DNA of 64,000 bases, taken from assembly GCA_965227445.1 (NCBI GenBank), contig OZ245751.1, positions 1,240,001 through 1,304,000 on the forward strand, read 5' to 3'. This stretch comes from DT-110 sp030148525 (lineage in GTDB: Bacteria; Bacteroidota; Bacteroidia; Chitinophagales; Saprospiraceae). The stretch's first letter is position 1, and each line of letters begins with the position of its first letter. Under the pieces are notes generated by a model, which saw only the letters and a list, made by a program, of their open reading frames with translations, had not been told where the DNA came from and did no database searches. The position numbers were made by a program, and so were the translations under genes. Of the stretch, positions 35,345 to 45,241 are shown one piece after another.

Positions 35345-36163
35345 CTATTTCAATACGTTTAGCAGTTGTTCGACTTTATCGTAGTTGTAATAATTTGAAG
35401 AGATTGATGCCAAATGTGACCTGGCCGGTTCGTACTTCTCCTGGCCAATCAGGCTTAATGCCAGATAATATTGATTATCTGATTCGAAGGGAAGACCAGA
35501 ATTTGCCTGAACAGCTGTGAAAAGCATCTCGGCTTCCGCATATTCTTCTTTGCTTAGAGCTATCTGACCTAAGTAGAAGCTGGCAAGGGTGTGCGCATAT
35601 GTTCCCTCTTCGGTTTGGTTTTGAATACTCAGAAAAGCATCGTAAGCAACCGAGGTATTATTTGTTTGCAAACCCTGAATGCCCTGATCCATTAGCTCTT
35701 TGATGCGTTCATTTTCATCGCCAAACCCCATGCCATCCAGAGTGGGCATTCGTTCGGCCTCCATCAGGCTAAAATATTCTCTGGCTAAATCGGAGGAGGG
35801 GCCGTCCGGACGAAAAACGAACCAAGCTAAAATAAGAACTGCTATACTGGCCGCTACTGCTAAGGCTCTGCGAACAGATTGAAATCGAATGATTTTGGCT
35901 TGGTTTTGGGAGTTCGCACGTGGTTCTTGTGAACTAGTTGGTGTATTTGTATTATCATAGGCATCTTCATCTTTGAATATGGAAAAAAATTCTTGCCGAT
36001 CTTTATATTCACGCATACCGGCAATGAGCTTGCGTTGTAATTCAACTTCCTTTTGGAGGTCACTATCTTGGGACATGCGATCCTCAAAGGCTTGTCGATC
36101 ACTGGCCGACATCCTTCCTAGCAGGAAGTCGTCGATATCGGTCCATTTTTGTTGGTCATTCAT
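35345..36163 (-). CDS. Anti-sigma-like membrane protein with TPR domain
   Basis: 272 residues. The N-terminal ~60 residues (DIDDFLLGRMSASDRQAFED) look like an anti-sigma factor cytoplasmic helical domain. One membrane helix follows at about 97-117 (ALAVAASIAVLILAWFVF), then an extracytoplasmic domain with TPR-like helices (about 150-270). It starts 12 bp after the sigma-factor stop, the usual co-transcribed sigma/anti-sigma order. It is predicted to hold the sigma factor at the membrane; its TPR domain could receive a signal from the exported CHAT protein next door. That link is inference. Confidence 0.75.
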   Translation of the reverse strand: MNDQQKWTDIDDFLLGRMSASDRQAFEDRMSQDSDLQKEVELQRKLIAGMREYKDRQEFFSIFKDEDAYDNTNTPTSSQEPRANSQNQAKIIRFQSVRRALAVAASIAVLILAWFVFRPDGPSSDLAREYFSLMEAERMPTLDGMGFGDENERIKELMDQGIQGLQTNNTSVAYDAFLSIQNQTEEGTYAHTLASFYLGQIALSKEEYAEAEMLFTAVQANSGLPFESDNQYYLALSLIGQEKYEPARSHLASISSNYYNYDKVEQLLNVLK

Positions 36164-36175
36164 GATTAGATCATT

Positions 36176-36724
36176 TTAGGCGTCACCGTATTTGTCTCTT
36201 AGTTCTTTCATGCATCTATGCTTCGCTACTTTTGCATATTCATAAGAGATTTCAAGGTCCTCTGCCACATCTTTTAATTTTTGTCCATCTACGTAATAAG
36301 CCAGAAGAATCTCTCGGCAATTCTTACCCAACTGGTCAAGCAGGGCTATGACCCTTGATGTTTGTTCATCATCCATTTTAAGAACTATTTCGTTTCCATC
36401 CTCGCCTACAATAACAATTTGCTTATCGGGATCGTCAAGGGAGTCACCAAACCCTTTTCTTTTTCGAAGCTGTTCGTACCATACAAGCTTGACAAACCCA
36501 AAAACGTACTGGTGAGGAGGCACCATTAACTCAAAAGAATGATCGTTTTTTATCTTTTTGCAAAAACGATACAAAGCTTCCTGTAATGTGTCCAACGCCT
36601 CATCTTCGCTACCCCCCTTAAGCACTATGTATTTGATGGTACGGTCTCTAAGTTCATTATATAGATTACGCCATCGTTCGGGGCTTTTTCCTCGAAATTC
36701 ATTTAATTGGTCATTGTAAGTCAT
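36176..36724 (-). CDS. ECF-type RNA polymerase sigma factor
   Basis: 182 residues from the ATG at 36724 (MTYNDQLNEF), preferred over the longer frame from 36817 because the added residues do not resemble the family. Region 2 is at about 15-80 (EALDTLQEALYRFCKKI) and region 4 at about 125-180, with an HTH (LKDVAEDLEISYEYAKVAKH). It would redirect RNA polymerase to promoters not visible here. Divergent from the M48-type peptidase gene, whose start is ~150 bp away. Confidence 0.8.
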   Translation of the reverse strand: MTYNDQLNEFRGKSPERWRNLYNELRDRTIKYIVLKGGSEDEALDTLQEALYRFCKKIKNDHSFELMVPPHQYVFGFVKLVWYEQLRKRKGFGDSLDDPDKQIVIVGEDGNEIVLKMDDEQTSRVIALLDQLGKNCREILLAYYVDGQKLKDVAEDLEISYEYAKVAKHRCMKELRDKYGDA

Positions 36725-36871
36725 GCGAGAAGGGTTTTTTACAGGTATCTGTTCGTTAAGGTAACAAGACCTGTGTAAAACCTTCGAGTCTTCCGTTCGA
36801 ATTGTACTGAATAACATGTATATTTCTTTACCTAGGCATCCCTACATGCGCACTGTTAAGGAAAGGTTATC

Positions 36872-38419
36872 ATGGTTACAAGAATTTTATACAGAATTGT
36901 GTTTTGCTTAGTCCTAATTGCCGGCTGGCCTCTATCCATAGGGCTATCTGCAGCTACTACTGATCAAGAGATGGTAGAAAAGGTTTATGGTAACCTAAAA
37001 AGAGCTATTGGTGACTTGAATGCAAATTGGCCAAGCATAAAGGTCTGGTCAGTGAAAAACCGTGTCGCCGCTTTTGTGCCTTCTGATCATACCATCTATC
37101 TGGATGCAGAAGCGGTGGCAGCATGTCAGGAATTTGGTAACCAAACGGAAGACGCGCTGGCTTTTATTATTGGCCACGAAGTAACTCACTTTTACCAGCA
37201 ACATAAATGGAAGACTAGTGGGTTTGCTTCTTTTTTCTTGCTACCCGAAACTGATTTTTCGGGTAAACAGGACCAGGAACGTCAGGCAGATGTATATGGA
37301 GGGTTCATTGCATTACAAGCGGGGTATGAACCAACGACTGTAATTATCCCACTTTTGGAAAAGATTTACCAGCGGTATCAATTACCAAAAACAGCTACTA
37401 TTAACTATCCTTCGCTTCAGGAACGGATAGCACTTGCCCGTCAATCAAGGCTGGTCGCAAAAAACCTTTATCGAACCTATCAAACGGCCAATTACTTACT
37501 TCTGATTGGGAAATACCAGGAAGCCTATCAGTTGTTTGCGCATGTAAATCAGCAAATAAAAAGTGAGGAACTATATAATAATTTGGGGGTGTGTCTGCTC
37601 AAATCGGCGCTCTCTGAGTTAAAACCCGAACTACCTTATCCAATTGGAATCGATACCAGACTTCCTATCACAAGAAGTCCTTTGGAAGGTTTATCGGTTA
37701 ATCAGCAGTTACACTTAGCTAAGGAATTCTTTGAATCAGCATTTGAGATGAACGAACGCCATTTAGTTACCATCAACAATATGCTGATTGTCTTGGATAT
37801 TTTAGATAAACATAACTCAGGGTACAATCTTTGGAAAAAATCCCAGGGAATGGAGCGTTCCCCATTGGAAAAACAACGTAGTCAACTGCTTGCAAGCAAT
37901 CTGTTGTTCCATCTAGGTCGTGAATCAGAAGCCATTGACTTACTCGAGTCACTTTTGCAGGAGACTTCATTTGAACATCTCCGCATTGCTGCTCTGAAAA
38001 GCCTCGCGATATTTAAAAAACAAAGGGAGGCGATCGATGAAAGGATCGTTCCCAAACCCCAATGGGTCGAAACGGAAATACGCAATATTGATCTTTACGA
38101 GTTTGATGACTTTTCCCAAACCATATTGATAGCAGAAGGTCTGGAAATAAAATATGCGGATATTGGTGAGTCAACGGTCGTTCAGGTAAGAGGAAACGGA
38201 AAACGCCTGGGACTCCATTGGACAAATAGCGCACCTACGAATAACCCTCCCTTAAAACAGGGGATGTCCTTTGCTGAAATTAAGAACCTTTACCCGGAAA
38301 GTCTTCAGTATGCCAAGTCGTCAAAGGATGCTGTTTTCTGGGTCGTTTACGAAAAAGGACTGGTATTAAAAATCGACGGCCAAAATATTCTTCGAGAGTG
38401 GTGTGTCTTTTTAGAGTGA
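36872..38419 (+). CDS. Exported M48-type metallopeptidase with TPR domain
   Basis: 515 residues. Signal peptide (MVTRILYRIVFCLVLIAGWP). Zinc site HEVTH at His102-His106 with catalytic Glu103, and the third-ligand motif QERQADVYGG (Glu136, Asp140), as in M48 peptidases of the BepA/YfgC type, which act on outer-membrane proteins in the periplasm. TPR-like helices occupy about 210-380, and a small C-terminal beta domain follows. In contrast to the peptidase-like protein at 16244-17113, all catalytic residues are intact. Position beside the sigma/anti-sigma pair suggests envelope quality control. Confidence 0.85.
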   Translation: MVTRILYRIVFCLVLIAGWPLSIGLSAATTDQEMVEKVYGNLKRAIGDLNANWPSIKVWSVKNRVAAFVPSDHTIYLDAEAVAACQEFGNQTEDALAFIIGHEVTHFYQQHKWKTSGFASFFLLPETDFSGKQDQERQADVYGGFIALQAGYEPTTVIIPLLEKIYQRYQLPKTATINYPSLQERIALARQSRLVAKNLYRTYQTANYLLLIGKYQEAYQLFAHVNQQIKSEELYNNLGVCLLKSALSELKPELPYPIGIDTRLPITRSPLEGLSVNQQLHLAKEFFESAFEMNERHLVTINNMLIVLDILDKHNSGYNLWKKSQGMERSPLEKQRSQLLASNLLFHLGRESEAIDLLESLLQETSFEHLRIAALKSLAIFKKQREAIDERIVPKPQWVETEIRNIDLYEFDDFSQTILIAEGLEIKYADIGESTVVQVRGNGKRLGLHWTNSAPTNNPPLKQGMSFAEIKNLYPESLQYAKSSKDAVFWVVYEKGLVLKIDGQNILREWCVFLE

Positions 38420-38542
38420 GGCCACTAAACAGGATGGGCTTCCTGAGGTATTTAAGATGGATGATTCTCCACCTCAAAATTTCTCTTCTTCCTTTGCCCC
38501 ACTCTCCATTATTTCGTACTCTTACTCCCACGTACAAGCATT

Positions 38543-39994
38543 ATGGATAGCATCCAGTTCTCAAAAGTGGAAGACGTCGACTTTGTCTTGTCCCAAAACA
38601 AGGCCGTACGCCTCTTGCGCAAGGAGCACGCACCCCTCATCATTGCCTTTCTGTGGGGTAGCTTCAAAGAACAACACCGGCAAACCTATCCGGCCAGTGA
38701 ACTGACCGCCCGCCTGTCCGACCTACTGTTCAGTGTCAACGATCCCGAACCGCAATATCCCAGGCCCGCTCGCTACTACCTGGAGAATTGGACCCAGGAA
38801 GGGTTCCTGCGCCAGTACTACGAGGACCAGGTCGATGAGGCGACCTTCGAGCTGACCCCCGCAGCCGAACGGGCCCTGCTCTGGATCACCGAATTGGATC
38901 AGAGCTCCTTCGTCGGAGCCGAATCGCGACTGCTGCAAGTCTTTCAGCTACTGCGCGACCTGGCCCTGGGCACCACCGAAGACAAAAGCCTGCGACTGGC
39001 CCAACTGCACGACGAAAAGGACCGCCTGGAACGGGAGATCGAAGCGCTCGAAAACGACGAACTGCGACGACTCGACTCCACCCGCGTACGCGAGCAGTAT
39101 TTCCTGATCGAGGAGGCTGCCGCCAAATTATTGTCCGACTTCCGGCAGATCGAAGAGAACTTCCGCCTGCTGAATGCTCAGGCCCGCGAAGAGCAAATTA
39201 CTAAGGCGGGTAGTCGCGGTGCTATCCTCGACGATATTTTCGGTGCCCAGGATGCTATCCTCGAAACCGACCAGGGACGTACCTTCAACGCCTTCTGGGC
39301 CTTCCTGATGAATCAGCAACGGCAAGACGAACTCGAAGAATGGATCCGCCAGCTGTTTGACCTGCCGGAGCTGGAGCAGCTACGCCGCCGCTCGGTCATT
39401 CCCCGACTCAAAATGTCGCTGGTCACCGCCGGTGACCGGGTCAATAAGACCACCGACCGACTGGTGGAACAATTGCGTCGCTTCCTGCAATCGCGGGCCG
39501 CCCAGGAAAACAAACGAGTGGCTCAGATCATCAACGAGATCGAGCAACTGGCCATCCGGATCAAAGCGGAGCCGCCCAAAGACAAGCGCTTCTTCAGTAT
39601 TGAGGACCAACCGGATGTCCAACTGGTCATGGATCGCCCCACCTACGAGCCGCCGCAGGTACCCCGCCTGAATACCAAAGGGATCGTGACCGGAGATGGA
39701 GATGTGGTGCAGACCGGCGCCCTCTACCAACAGCTGTATATCGATCCGGCCGAACTGCGGGGCCGTATCAAAACATTGCTGCGGGGCCGCGATCAGATCA
39801 GCTTGCAGGAGGTGGTCGAAGCCATCCCCATCGAAAAGGGCCTCAGTGAATTGGTGGCCTACTTCAGTATTGCCACCGAATGGGAGGGCAAGCGCAAAGC
39901 CGTTATCAACCACGAACGCCGCCAGCACCTTTTCTACTCTCAGGCCGACGAAACCTATTCTATTCACTTACCTGAAACCATTTTTCTGGCATGA
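38543..39994 (+). CDS. jetA: Wadjet subunit JetA (DUF3375, kleisin-like)
   Basis: 483 residues, usual length of DUF3375. N-terminal winged-helix-like region (FVLSQNKAVRLLRKEHAPLI), a long coiled coil (about 145-220, DEKDRLEREIEALENDELRR) and a C-terminal winged-helix-like part. In Wadjet systems JetA is the kleisin that bridges the SMC heads, equivalent to MukF/MksF. It is the first gene of a four-gene operon; its stop overlaps the jetB start by 4 bp. Role: DNA-loop-extruding complex that senses and cleaves small circular plasmids. The operon is GC-richer than the upstream genes, which is consistent with a different history. Confidence 0.93.
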   Translation: MDSIQFSKVEDVDFVLSQNKAVRLLRKEHAPLIIAFLWGSFKEQHRQTYPASELTARLSDLLFSVNDPEPQYPRPARYYLENWTQEGFLRQYYEDQVDEATFELTPAAERALLWITELDQSSFVGAESRLLQVFQLLRDLALGTTEDKSLRLAQLHDEKDRLEREIEALENDELRRLDSTRVREQYFLIEEAAAKLLSDFRQIEENFRLLNAQAREEQITKAGSRGAILDDIFGAQDAILETDQGRTFNAFWAFLMNQQRQDELEEWIRQLFDLPELEQLRRRSVIPRLKMSLVTAGDRVNKTTDRLVEQLRRFLQSRAAQENKRVAQIINEIEQLAIRIKAEPPKDKRFFSIEDQPDVQLVMDRPTYEPPQVPRLNTKGIVTGDGDVVQTGALYQQLYIDPAELRGRIKTLLRGRDQISLQEVVEAIPIEKGLSELVAYFSIATEWEGKRKAVINHERRQHLFYSQADETYSIHLPETIFLA

Positions 39995-40587
39995 TGAACG
40001 AAGCCTATACGCCGGATTTTGGGGCCGCCGCCGTACATTTGCTGCGTGGCGTTCTGTACCGGGAAAAGGAAACTGCCTGGGCGGCCCTGATTCGCTACCG
40101 GGGCCGCCTGGAAGAGTATTTTGCAGTACTGGGATTACAACTGCTGGTCGATGAGGCAGAGGGGTTCGCCTATGTCCGGCAATACCAGCCAGAGGAAGCC
40201 GCAGAGGCCGGCCTGCCGGATGATTTTCCCGGCTTGATGAGCCGCCGCCCGCTTTCTTACCCACTGACCTTGTTGCTGGTCCTTTTGCGAAAGCGATTGC
40301 TGGAGTTTGAAATGGCCGGAAACGATACGCGCCTGGTCCTCTCCGAACGCGATATGGTGGAGATGATGCGCATCTATGAGGATACCCTGCAGACCAACGA
40401 ACGCAAACGGGAGGATCAGATCCTGAATTACATAAAACGACTGGCAAAATATGGCTTCCTGCAACCTATGAAGGCCGAGGTAAACCGCTACGAGGTGAAT
40501 CGCATCCTAAAAGCCTACCTGCCGGTCGATGAGTTGAAAAAGGTGGCCGCTAAGTTGCGGGCTTACGCCGAAAGTAAAGGAAAATGA
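39991..40587 (+). CDS. jetB: Wadjet subunit JetB (DUF4194, kite-like)
   Basis: 198 residues, typical for DUF4194. Tandem winged-helix-like segments (SYPLTLLLVLLRKRLLEFEM and DQILNYIKRLAKYGFLQPMK). JetB corresponds to MukE/MksE and binds the JetA kleisin. Overlaps jetA by 4 bp and jetC by 4 bp, so the three are translationally coupled. Confidence 0.93.
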   Translation: MMNEAYTPDFGAAAVHLLRGVLYREKETAWAALIRYRGRLEEYFAVLGLQLLVDEAEGFAYVRQYQPEEAAEAGLPDDFPGLMSRRPLSYPLTLLLVLLRKRLLEFEMAGNDTRLVLSERDMVEMMRIYEDTLQTNERKREDQILNYIKRLAKYGFLQPMKAEVNRYEVNRILKAYLPVDELKKVAAKLRAYAESKGK

Positions 40588-43500
40588 GACCAGACCCACC
40601 GACACTGCCACCGCCCGGCTTTCGCTTTATGCGGCTCGAAGTACTCAACTGGGGTACCTTTGACCGGGAAATCTGGCCTATCGAGCCACAGGGTAAAAAC
40701 GCCCTGCTGACCGGTGATATCGGCTCCGGTAAGTCAACCCTGGTCGATGCCCTCACCACCTTGCTGGTGCCGCCCCGCAAGATTACCTTCAATAAAGCAG
40801 CCGGGGCAGAAAGTCGCGAGCGCAACCTGCGCAGCTACGTCAAAGGGGCCTTTAAGAACGAAAAGGTAGAGCAATCCGGCAAGGCGCGTGATGTCTATCT
40901 GCGACCCGGTCACGACCACTACACCGTTCTGCTGGCTGTCTTCCACAACGAAAAACGGAGTGAGACTACCAGTCTGGCGCAGGTGCTGTGGATGCAAAAC
41001 GATCAGGTGCGGAAATACTACGTGCTGGCCGAGAAAGACCTGACCGTTCAGCAGGATTTTTCCAATTTTGGCCGCAATATCAATAACCTCAAGAAGCGCC
41101 TGCGGGAAACCGATGGGGTAGTGGTCTTCGATAGCTTTACGGATTACAGCAACCGCTTTCGCCAAAACTTCGGCATCAAACAGCCCGAGGCATTGGAGCT
41201 GTTCTATCAGACAATCTCCATGAAATCGGTAGGTAACCTGACCGATTTTGTTCGCGAACGCATGCTCGGGCAGACGAATATCCAGGAGCATATCGATGAA
41301 CTGGTGCGCCGGTACCAGGAACTGACCGAAGCGCACCGGGCCGTACAGATCGCCCGGGACCAGTACGAATTGCTGCAGCCGCTTATTGATGACGCGGAGC
41401 GACGCCGGACCATCCTGGGAAAAATTGAGGCACTCCAGTCCCTGCTCGAGGAGATACCCCGCTATTTTGCCCAGCGGCGCTTAGCTGCCTTACGGCAAAA
41501 GCTTACGCAAAAATACCAGGACTGGCAAACGAATGAAGCCCGCCGCCAGCAACTATCCCTGGCCCTGGAAGAAAAACGACGAGACTTAAGTGAGCAGCAG
41601 GCCATGCTGGCCGGCCTCGACGTAAGTCAACGTTTACAGACGCTGCGGTTGAAAATAGAACAAGTGCGTGCGGAAAAGGAGCGGCGCCAAAAAACGGCCA
41701 ATCGCTACGATCAGGTCGTGGAGGCACTCAACGAACACCATGCCCGGCAGTGGACCAAGCCGCAGTCTCTCGACGATTTTATGGGCCAACGCACGACCGT
41801 ACAGACCGTACTCGCTGAAACCGAAGGCGAGTTGCAGGAACTGAGTCAGCGGCTGCCCGATATTCACGTGCGCAGTGGTCAGATCCGGGATCAACTTCAG
41901 AAACTAAAGCGCGAGCTGGACTCCCTGCGCAAGCGGCCTACACAGATCCCCGAACGAAACATTGATCTGCGGCAGCGTTTATTGCGGGAACTCAACCTGA
42001 GTGCCGAGGCCCTGCCCTTCGCCGGCGAATTGCTGCGCGTGCGGGAATCGGCTACCGAATGGGAAGGTGCCATTGAGCGACTGCTGCACAGTTTTGGCCT
42101 CAGCCTGCTGGTACCCGATGAGCATTATCAGGCCGTCAGTCGCCTGGTCGACCGGTTGCGGCTCAAAGGAAAGCTGGTTTACCTGCGTACGCTGCCCCAC
42201 AACCGGCAGCCCGAGCGGGAACCGGAAGCGCGTTCGCTGGTGCAGAAAGTGGCCATTAAGGGTGATACTTCCTTTTACGAGTGGCTGGAGACCGAGCTCA
42301 ACCTGCGCTACAATTACGTTTGCTGTGATACCCTGGACGATTTTCACCGGCAACCGCGCGCGCTGACCAAAGCCGGACAGATCAAAAGTAGCCGTATTCG
42401 CCATACTAAGGACGATCGGTACGATGTGCGGGATCGCAGTCGCTACATCCTGGGCTGGTCGAATAAAGCCAAGATTGCCGCACTGGAGAAAGAACACGAA
42501 AAATGCCAACTGGAGCTGACCAAAGTGAAGGCGGAAGAGCAACAACTGGAAGAGTTGCGTAGCCAAATGGATCAACAGAGGCAACTTTTGTTGGATATGC
42601 AGCGGTTTGAGGATTTCACGGAAATCGATTTTGCGCAAAGCGTACAACGACTGCAACAATTGCAGCGCGAACGGGAGACCCTGGAGCAGGAATCCGGCGA
42701 ACTCCGGACTATCCAGGAGCGCATCCGTACGCTGGAAGCTGATATCGGCAACCTCAGTCGCGACAGCGATATGGTTTCGGAGGAGCGCGGAGCCATACGC
42801 AACGAACTGGTGCGAACCACCGGTCAGATGTACAAGCTATTGGAAGTATTGGAGGCGCCGCTTCCCGACCTTTCCCTGAACGCCGAGGGGCTGCCCGACG
42901 ATATGGGGCACCATTACCGGGTTTTTGAGCAGTTGGAGCTGCCCGCTCAGCAACCCTCTTCCCTGCTGGACAAACGCCTGCAGCGCCTGGAGATCAATAT
43001 GGATGGTGATGATCAATACCTGATGCAACAGCAACAGCAACTGATCCATACAATCAACGGGCAGCGCGGCAGTATCACCCGGCAGAAAGAGGAGTTGTCG
43101 GCCGTGGAAAGACGCATTATCCAGAAAATGGCCAACTTCCGGAATCGCTATCCCGAAGAAGCACGGGAGATCGATGCCGATATTGAAGCCATCCCCGCTT
43201 TTGTCGAGCTCTACGAGCGCCTGGTTCGCGATGATATTCCCCGGCATGAGGAGCGCTTTCGCGAACTGCTTAAGCGGGGTGCCATCCAGGGAATCCTCAG
43301 TTTTAAGACCAAGCTCGAGGATTACGAGCGGGAAATCGACGAGAAGATCGATAGTATCAACCAACATCTGCGGGAGATAAACTACAACGAGGGCACCTAC
43401 ATTCGCATCATCAGTGAGCCGGTGCGTACCGACGATATCATGGGCTTTAAACAGGATCTGCGCGCCTGTCTGGATAATATTTACGGTGATTCGGAAGACA

Positions 43501-44048
43501 TTTACACCGAGGATAAATTTTTTCAGGTCAAGAAGTTATTAGATCGCTTCGCCGGTGAAACCGAAGCGGATAGCCGCTGGACGGCCAGGGTGACCGACGT
43601 GCGTCAGTGGTACACCTTTGGGGCCGACGAATGCTACCGGGAGACCAACGAATCCAAAGAGTACTACAGCGACTCCTCGGGTAAATCGGGCGGACAGAAG
43701 GAAAAGCTGGCCTACACTATCCTGGCCTCCGCGATTGCTTTTCAGTTTGGGCTGGAGTGGGGGCGCGTACAGGACCGTTCCTTCCGGTTTGTGGTCATCG
43801 ACGAGGCCTTCGGGCGCGGTAGTGACGAGAGTACCCGCTACGGATTGGAGCTTTTCGGACGCCTGGATCTGCAATTGCTCATTGTGACTCCCCTGCAAAA
43901 GATCAATGTGATCGAAAATTACATTGAGGCCGTACATTATGTATCCAACCCTTCCGGGCAAAAGTCGATGGTGCGGAATATTACCAAGGAGCGCTATCTG
44001 CAGGAGAAAGAGCAATTTTTAGCGAAAGCTAAAACTTCGAATCCATGA
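40584..44048 (+). CDS. jetC: Wadjet subunit JetC (SMC-like ATPase)
   Basis: 1154 residues. Walker A GDIGSGKST (44-52, Lys50), ABC signature SGKSGGQKEKLAY (from 1032) and Walker B FRFVVIDEAFGRGSD (Asp1073, Glu1074). Two long coiled-coil arms (about 280-470 and 640-990) flank a hinge-like region at about 480-620. JetC is the motor that extrudes DNA loops; in the published systems ATPase activity is needed for plasmid restriction. All ATPase motifs are intact. The start ATG overlaps the jetB stop by 4 bp. Confidence 0.95.
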   Translation: MRPDPPTLPPPGFRFMRLEVLNWGTFDREIWPIEPQGKNALLTGDIGSGKSTLVDALTTLLVPPRKITFNKAAGAESRERNLRSYVKGAFKNEKVEQSGKARDVYLRPGHDHYTVLLAVFHNEKRSETTSLAQVLWMQNDQVRKYYVLAEKDLTVQQDFSNFGRNINNLKKRLRETDGVVVFDSFTDYSNRFRQNFGIKQPEALELFYQTISMKSVGNLTDFVRERMLGQTNIQEHIDELVRRYQELTEAHRAVQIARDQYELLQPLIDDAERRRTILGKIEALQSLLEEIPRYFAQRRLAALRQKLTQKYQDWQTNEARRQQLSLALEEKRRDLSEQQAMLAGLDVSQRLQTLRLKIEQVRAEKERRQKTANRYDQVVEALNEHHARQWTKPQSLDDFMGQRTTVQTVLAETEGELQELSQRLPDIHVRSGQIRDQLQKLKRELDSLRKRPTQIPERNIDLRQRLLRELNLSAEALPFAGELLRVRESATEWEGAIERLLHSFGLSLLVPDEHYQAVSRLVDRLRLKGKLVYLRTLPHNRQPEREPEARSLVQKVAIKGDTSFYEWLETELNLRYNYVCCDTLDDFHRQPRALTKAGQIKSSRIRHTKDDRYDVRDRSRYILGWSNKAKIAALEKEHEKCQLELTKVKAEEQQLEELRSQMDQQRQLLLDMQRFEDFTEIDFAQSVQRLQQLQRERETLEQESGELRTIQERIRTLEADIGNLSRDSDMVSEERGAIRNELVRTTGQMYKLLEVLEAPLPDLSLNAEGLPDDMGHHYRVFEQLELPAQQPSSLLDKRLQRLEINMDGDDQYLMQQQQQLIHTINGQRGSITRQKEELSAVERRIIQKMANFRNRYPEEAREIDADIEAIPAFVELYERLVRDDIPRHEERFRELLKRGAIQGILSFKTKLEDYEREIDEKIDSINQHLREINYNEGTYIRIISEPVRTDDIMGFKQDLRACLDNIYGDSEDIYTEDKFFQVKKLLDRFAGETEADSRWTARVTDVRQWYTFGADECYRETNESKEYYSDSSGKSGGQKEKLAYTILASAIAFQFGLEWGRVQDRSFRFVVIDEAFGRGSDESTRYGLELFGRLDLQLLIVTPLQKINVIENYIEAVHYVSNPSGQKSMVRNITKERYLQEKEQFLAKAKTSNP

Positions 44049-45238
44049 TAAGTCCTGCCGAAGTGCGCAAGAAAGTCGAGCGCTGGTGGCCGCAAGTGTT
44101 GCGAAGTTTCCAGACCGGGGAGGTCGTTTTCCCCCGGGAGGTACCCCGTATTGGTAAAGTAAAGCCCACCGAACGATTGCGTAATTTTGAGCGGATTCGC
44201 CAGGCGCAGGATGCGCTGATCGCAAAGAGTACATCCCGCCTTGGCTATGGCTACACCCTGCATTGGGTGGAGCTGCAATCGCGTAGTGTGGGGCGCAACC
44301 GATTTATCGACCGTATCAGCTTTGAGACTCTGGAGGATTACCTGCAGTTCGTGGGACGTACCGACGATTGGCAACGATATTGCGGGGATTATCAGGAGAT
44401 TGTAACCGCCCTGCCCGAACTGAGCGATTGGTGCCTGGAGGAGCCACAGCTGATTGTACGTTACCACGGGGAGTGGCCCGATTTGCTGCGGGTGCTTCAA
44501 TACTTTAAACAAGATTACCAGCCCGATAAGTACTATATCCGGGAGCTCCCGGTTGCTGTGCCCACCAAATTCATCGAATCGCATAGAGCCATCCTCATAC
44601 CGCTATTAGACCGGGTACTGCCATCGGAGTTGATCCGGGAGGACTATCAGGGAGTGCGGCAATTTGAACAGCGCTACGGCCTGCGCTACGATGAGCCACT
44701 GGTTCGACTGCGTCTGCTGGATGCCGACCTGGCTGCGCACTATTTTTCCGGTTTGCAAGACTGGAGTATTCCCCTGAGTGATTTTGCGCAGTTATCGCTT
44801 CCGCTTAAAAGGGCGATCATACTGGAGAATAAGACCAATTACAACAATCTATTGGCCTTTCTCACGCTTCCCCAGATGCGGGCTACCGCTGGTATTTGGG
44901 GGAGTGGGTTTCGGGTGGGACTGCTGAGAGGCGCCGACTGGCTGCACGATCTGGATTTATACTACTGGGGCGATATCGATGCCCACGGTCTCCAGATCCT
45001 GTCGCAGCTCCGTGGCTATTTCCCCGGCGTGCGCCCCCTGCTTATGGATCGCTCCACCTTCGATGCTTTTCCCGAATATCAGGTATCCGCTCCGGAGAGC
45101 ACCGTTACGGAATTACCCCACCTTACCCCCGCTGAGCATGAGCTTTTTCAATACCTGAACACCCATCAACTGCGGCTGGAACAGGAGCGTATTCCACTGC
45201 AGTATGTGCGCTCGATACTGGAAGGGTTGGGGGAGTGA
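44045..45238 (+). CDS. jetD: Wadjet subunit JetD (DUF3322/DUF2220 Toprim-like nuclease)
   Basis: 397 residues. N-terminal DUF3322 (about 1-185) followed by DUF2220, a Toprim-like fold: Glu in RAIILENKTNYNNLL (about 260), then LDLYYWGDIDAHGLQILSQL with the DxD pair (about 315-325). JetD is the topoisomerase VI/Spo11-like nuclease that cuts the stalled plasmid DNA. Overlaps jetC by 4 bp and ends the operon. Residues are intact, so the system looks functional. DUF3375+DUF4194+SMC+DUF3322/2220 is the type I arrangement. Confidence 0.93.
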   Translation: MISPAEVRKKVERWWPQVLRSFQTGEVVFPREVPRIGKVKPTERLRNFERIRQAQDALIAKSTSRLGYGYTLHWVELQSRSVGRNRFIDRISFETLEDYLQFVGRTDDWQRYCGDYQEIVTALPELSDWCLEEPQLIVRYHGEWPDLLRVLQYFKQDYQPDKYYIRELPVAVPTKFIESHRAILIPLLDRVLPSELIREDYQGVRQFEQRYGLRYDEPLVRLRLLDADLAAHYFSGLQDWSIPLSDFAQLSLPLKRAIILENKTNYNNLLAFLTLPQMRATAGIWGSGFRVGLLRGADWLHDLDLYYWGDIDAHGLQILSQLRGYFPGVRPLLMDRSTFDAFPEYQVSAPESTVTELPHLTPAEHELFQYLNTHQLRLEQERIPLQYVRSILEGLGE

Positions 45239-45241
45239 GGG

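Noticed and set aside
39380..39967. 195-codon minus-strand frame opposite jetA
   Set aside because: Shadow of jetA, with no start-site or family support.
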